Of a stretch of 64,000 bases of DNA, positions 61,722 to 64,000 are shown piece by piece (within the stretch, counting starts at the first letter, position 1; each line of letters opens with the position of its first letter). The translations under genes and the position numbers were made by a program. Origin of the DNA: WLMZ01 sp043753895 (GTDB lineage Bacteria; Actinomycetota; Acidimicrobiia; Acidimicrobiales; Ilumatobacteraceae); NCBI GenBank assembly GCA_043753895.1, contig JAYUWK010000052.1, positions 62,001 through 126,000 of the forward strand. The letters are read 5' to 3'. The notes beneath the pieces are model-generated. The model was not told where the DNA came from, did no database searches, and saw only the letters and a list, made by a program, of their open reading frames with translations.

Positions 61722-62099
61722 ATGTCAATCGAGGTCGGACTCCGAGGAGAGGTGCACTTGGTCGTCAGCGAGGCCGATACCGCCCTTGCTCTCGGGTCAG
61801 GTTCGGTACCTGTGCTCGGAACGCCGCGGGTGGTCGCGCTCTGCGAGCAGGCGGCTATGGCGGCGATCGCGGGCAGACTCGATGTCGGCGCGACGACGGT
61901 TGGCATGCGCGTTCAGATCGATCACCTCCAGCCCACTGCCGTCGGCACAGCCGTGTCCGCCGAGGCGATCCTGGAGCGGATCGAAGGCCGCAGGCTCACC
62001 TTCATGGTGTCGGTGCATGACCCCCGCGGCCTCGTCGCTGCCGGTAAGGTCACGCGTGTCGTGATCGACGTTCAACGGTTCATGGAGAAGGCCACGTGA
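61722..62099 (+). CDS. Hotdog-fold thioesterase, FlK-like
   Basis: 125-residue hotdog protein. The catalytic elements known from fluoroacetyl-CoA thioesterase FlK appear to be present: Thr and Glu in GTPRVVALCEQAAM and His in IDHLQPTAVG. Substrates are probably acyl-CoAs in general. ATG 61722 is used; AGGAGG lies 16 bases upstream, rather far. It overlaps the next lipoprotein gene by GTGA. Confidence 0.83.
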   Translation: MSIEVGLRGEVHLVVSEADTALALGSGSVPVLGTPRVVALCEQAAMAAIAGRLDVGATTVGMRVQIDHLQPTAVGTAVSAEAILERIEGRRLTFMVSVHDPRGLVAAGKVTRVVIDVQRFMEKAT

Positions 62100-62569
62100 G
62101 ACATGCTGCGGGCAAGGTGATTCTGCTGTGCGCAGTCGTTGTCGCGAGTGGCGCCTGCAGTAGTAACAAGTCGTCGCTGCCATCGCTCCCCCCGGCGGGC
62201 ACGTCGGCCAGCACCGATGTCGCGCCCAACGGCGGGCGCACGCTGACTACCATCCCTCCCTCCACACCCGTACCGGCGGCCACCATCGCGCCCGTGGGCG
62301 GCGCTGGACCCACCGCCTGCACGTTTGATGCCATTCATGCCAGTACCGGGCCGGCGCTCGCGGGCACCACCGATGTGGACTTGCGATGTGAGGGCGACTG
62401 GGCGTCGTGGGTAGGCCAAGCCAATGACCCCACCACCTCAGATGGCTACTTCGCCGTGGCGAAACGCACGGCCACCGGCTGGAAGACAGTCAATTTCGGC
62501 ACCGCCGGTGTCTGCAACGATGGTGGCGTACCCCAGGAACTCTGGACCGCTCTGAACTGCGCGGAATGA
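62096..62569 (+). CDS. Small lipoprotein, unknown function
   Basis: 157-residue lipoprotein. A lipobox VASGAC follows the hydrophobic segment; then a Thr/Pro/Ser spacer of about 45 residues and a globular part with three Cys (ACTFDAIHA, DLRCEGDWASWVG, AGVCNDGG). No family is recognised. The GTG start overlaps the thioesterase stop and its own stop overlaps the next lipoprotein (ATGA), so three genes are chained. Confidence 0.7.
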   Translation: MRHAAGKVILLCAVVVASGACSSNKSSLPSLPPAGTSASTDVAPNGGRTLTTIPPSTPVPAATIAPVGGAGPTACTFDAIHASTGPALAGTTDVDLRCEGDWASWVGQANDPTTSDGYFAVAKRTATGWKTVNFGTAGVCNDGGVPQELWTALNCAE

Positions 62570-62955
62570 GCGTGGCCCGCTCGAGCGTCCTCGCCCTGGC
62601 ACTTCCGGCACTCATCACGATGAGTACCGGCTGCGCGAGCAACTCGATCAGCACGACCCCTGCGACCTTCCCACAAGCCACGGTGCCATCGTCAATGACA
62701 TCACCAGCCACCGCTGCCATCACCGCGGCGACGACCGCCACAGGCATCATCAGTGGAGCCCAGTCCGTGGGATGTGACACCGATCTCGGCACGATGGAAA
62801 CAGCTGTCGAGTCGTTCTTCGCGCTCAACGGAAGGTACCCCTACTCCGAAGCCGAACTGGTGCTCTCGGGGGTCCTCGTCGGGCAGAGCGTCTTTCACGA
62901 TGTGGGGCCCGACGGCGCAGTCGTGCCTTCGGGCTCGGGTGGATGCCTTCGCTGA
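62566..62955 (+). CDS. Small lipoprotein with pilin-like core
   Basis: 129-residue lipoprotein (lipobox STGC) with a Thr/Ala-rich spacer. The C-terminal part (LGTMETAVESFFALNGRYP, then YSEAELVLSGVL) resembles the globular start of type II pseudopilins or similar small substrate-like domains, but without the N-terminal pilin signal. Two Cys (VGCDTDL, GGCLR) may form a disulfide. Function unknown. It is linked to the preceding lipoprotein by overlap. Confidence 0.65.
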   Translation: MSVARSSVLALALPALITMSTGCASNSISTTPATFPQATVPSSMTSPATAAITAATTATGIISGAQSVGCDTDLGTMETAVESFFALNGRYPYSEAELVLSGVLVGQSVFHDVGPDGAVVPSGSGGCLR

Positions 62956-63015
62956 ACTGGGGCATTGTCCGAGGCGGGTTCGCCCGGCCCGTCGTAGCGC
63001 CTAGAGTGATCCCTC

Positions 63016-63879
63016 GTGCCTGTGCAAGCTGAGGTTCCTCACCCGCCGACACGCCCGCGCCTGCCGTGGCTGCGCGAAATACTCGTCATCACTGTTGTCT
63101 ATGTCGTCTACGGATTGGTACGCAATCAGTTCGGTTCGGCGAACCTGGACGTGGGCGACGCTCCGCTGCACGCCTTCAACAACGCCCTGCGGGTGATCGA
63201 CTTCGAAAAGGCAATCGGTCTGTTCTACGAGCCCACCATTCAAGGATGGTTCCTCGGCACGCCGTTCATTGCCTTCTTCAACATTTTCTACGGCACCGCC
63301 CACTTCATCGTCACGCTCGGCGTGCTGATTTGGTTGTTCGTGCGGCGCCATCACGTTTTCGCCCGGTGGCGCACGATGCTGATGGCCACGACCATCCTTG
63401 CTCTCATTGGTTTCGCACTCTTCCCGCTCATGCCTCCGCGTCTCGTCAATGCTTCACCGACGGATTCGCGCTATGGCGGCGGAGACCTGGCTGTTGCACG
63501 TGGCCTGCCTGACTTTGGCTTCGTCGACACACTCCGCGATGACGATGGGCTGTGGTCATTCGATTCGGCCGCGATGGACAACATCTCGAATCAATACGCC
63601 GCAATGCCGAGCCTGCACATCGCGTGGAGCGTGTGGTGCATGCTCGCGCTCTGGCGATTCAGCCGTCGGCGCGTTTCCCGATTTCTTGCGGTCGCGTACC
63701 CGTTGGTCACCCTGACCGCCATCGTCGCCACTGCAAATCACTACGTCATCGACGCGGTGGGCGGACTGGCCATCGTTCTCGCGGGCTACCTCATCGCCAA
63801 CGCTGTCGATCGAGTACACACCAAGGGCGCCAGCGCGGCAGGAGACGGCCCGAGCGAAGATGTCCTCGTCCCTGCCTGA
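63016..63879 (+). CDS. PAP2-superfamily membrane phosphatase (Aur1/inositolphosphotransferase-like)
   Basis: 287 residues with about six membrane helices. The PAP2-type motifs are AMPSLHIAW (His) and ATANHYVIDAVGG (His/Asp); an FALFPLMPPRL segment precedes them, as in the Aur1/inositol phosphotransferase branch. It likely acts on membrane lipid phosphates or phosphoinositol transfer. The start is GTG at 63016. The next reading frame starts inside its last 20 bases. Confidence 0.85.
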   Translation: MPVQAEVPHPPTRPRLPWLREILVITVVYVVYGLVRNQFGSANLDVGDAPLHAFNNALRVIDFEKAIGLFYEPTIQGWFLGTPFIAFFNIFYGTAHFIVTLGVLIWLFVRRHHVFARWRTMLMATTILALIGFALFPLMPPRLVNASPTDSRYGGGDLAVARGLPDFGFVDTLRDDDGLWSFDSAAMDNISNQYAAMPSLHIAWSVWCMLALWRFSRRRVSRFLAVAYPLVTLTAIVATANHYVIDAVGGLAIVLAGYLIANAVDRVHTKGASAAGDGPSEDVLVPA

Positions 63880-64000
63880 CGAGGGCTCCCACCTCGGAGA
63901 TCCGTCGAGTAACGGCGAATTCCCACCGGGGGAGTCCGTCTCACAGGAACAGGGTTCACGCCAGATCGGGCCGCTCGATGTCGCGATCACCGCACTCGTT
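63860..64000 (+). CDS. Start of a further protein, running off the window
   Basis: An open frame from ATG 63860 to the window edge (47 codons), overlapping the PAP2 stop by 20 bases. The visible part is polar and Ser/Glu/Gly-rich, ending RQIGPLDVAITALV, which could be the start of a membrane helix. No family can be named from this. Overlap with the upstream gene and lack of a competing frame support it as coding. Confidence 0.45.
   Translation, partial: MSSSLPDEGSHLGDPSSNGEFPPGESVSQEQGSRQIGPLDVAITALV

Overview
High-GC actinobacterial chromosome with almost no non-coding DNA. GTG and TTG starts are common, and many genes overlap by 4 bases (ATGA, GTGA or TTGA junctions). The neighbourhoods galU/moeA(glp)/sepX, DUF501 with Ppx/GppA, fmdB-SAF and pmm-upp-add are typical of Actinomycetota. 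Placement in Acidimicrobiia is my inference from gene content and is not proven by any single gene. I see no prophage, transposase, CRISPR array or defence island. The unusual content lies in altered versions of familiar systems.

Left part (1-13 kb): a glycogen debranching enzyme runs off the left edge. Next comes an accessory cluster for a molybdenum hydroxylase of the CO dehydrogenase/xanthine dehydrogenase type: MoxR ATPase, VWA protein, two XdhC-like proteins, a MobA-like nucleotidyltransferase and CoxG. It has no catalytic subunits in view and is interrupted by an antisense NlpC/P60 hydrolase. DUF501, a shortened Ppx/GppA-like protein with a tandem-repeat tail, and a RimJ-like acetyltransferase follow, then two crotonases, a Nudix hydrolase and a sortase-type surface protein.

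Middle (13-34 kb): a BMP-type nucleoside ABC transporter (binding lipoprotein, ATPase, two permeases) sits near adenosine deaminase, uracil phosphoribosyltransferase, a phosphohexo/pentomutase and an adenosine-kinase-like PfkB protein. Together they read as one nucleoside uptake and salvage module. QueF, a PhyH dioxygenase, an M1 aminopeptidase, an M23 peptidase and a deacetylase/beta-propeller lipoprotein pair complete the region.

Kdp region (30-36 kb): kdpD and kdpE lie head to head with a KimA-like potassium transporter fused to USP-like and OB-fold domains. No kdpFABC is present.

Right part (36-64 kb): catabolic and redox genes, then a hrpA/ppk2/copper-lipoprotein block and tRNA-Ala(CGC). 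A cluster combining molybdopterin synthesis (moaC, moaA, moeA) with cell-division and envelope genes (sepX/glpR, galU) follows. Opposite galU is an FmdB/Ruc-like chaperone gene that has lost all its cysteines but carries a clear CIRCE (HrcA) operator. The window closes with a SAF-domain protein, UppP, a PHP phosphoesterase, an RmlD-like reductase, a frameshifted homocysteine methyltransferase, TldD/TldE, two small lipoproteins and a PAP2 phosphatase. The molybdopterin genes at 48-52 kb could serve the hydroxylase system implied at 1.6-7.1 kb.
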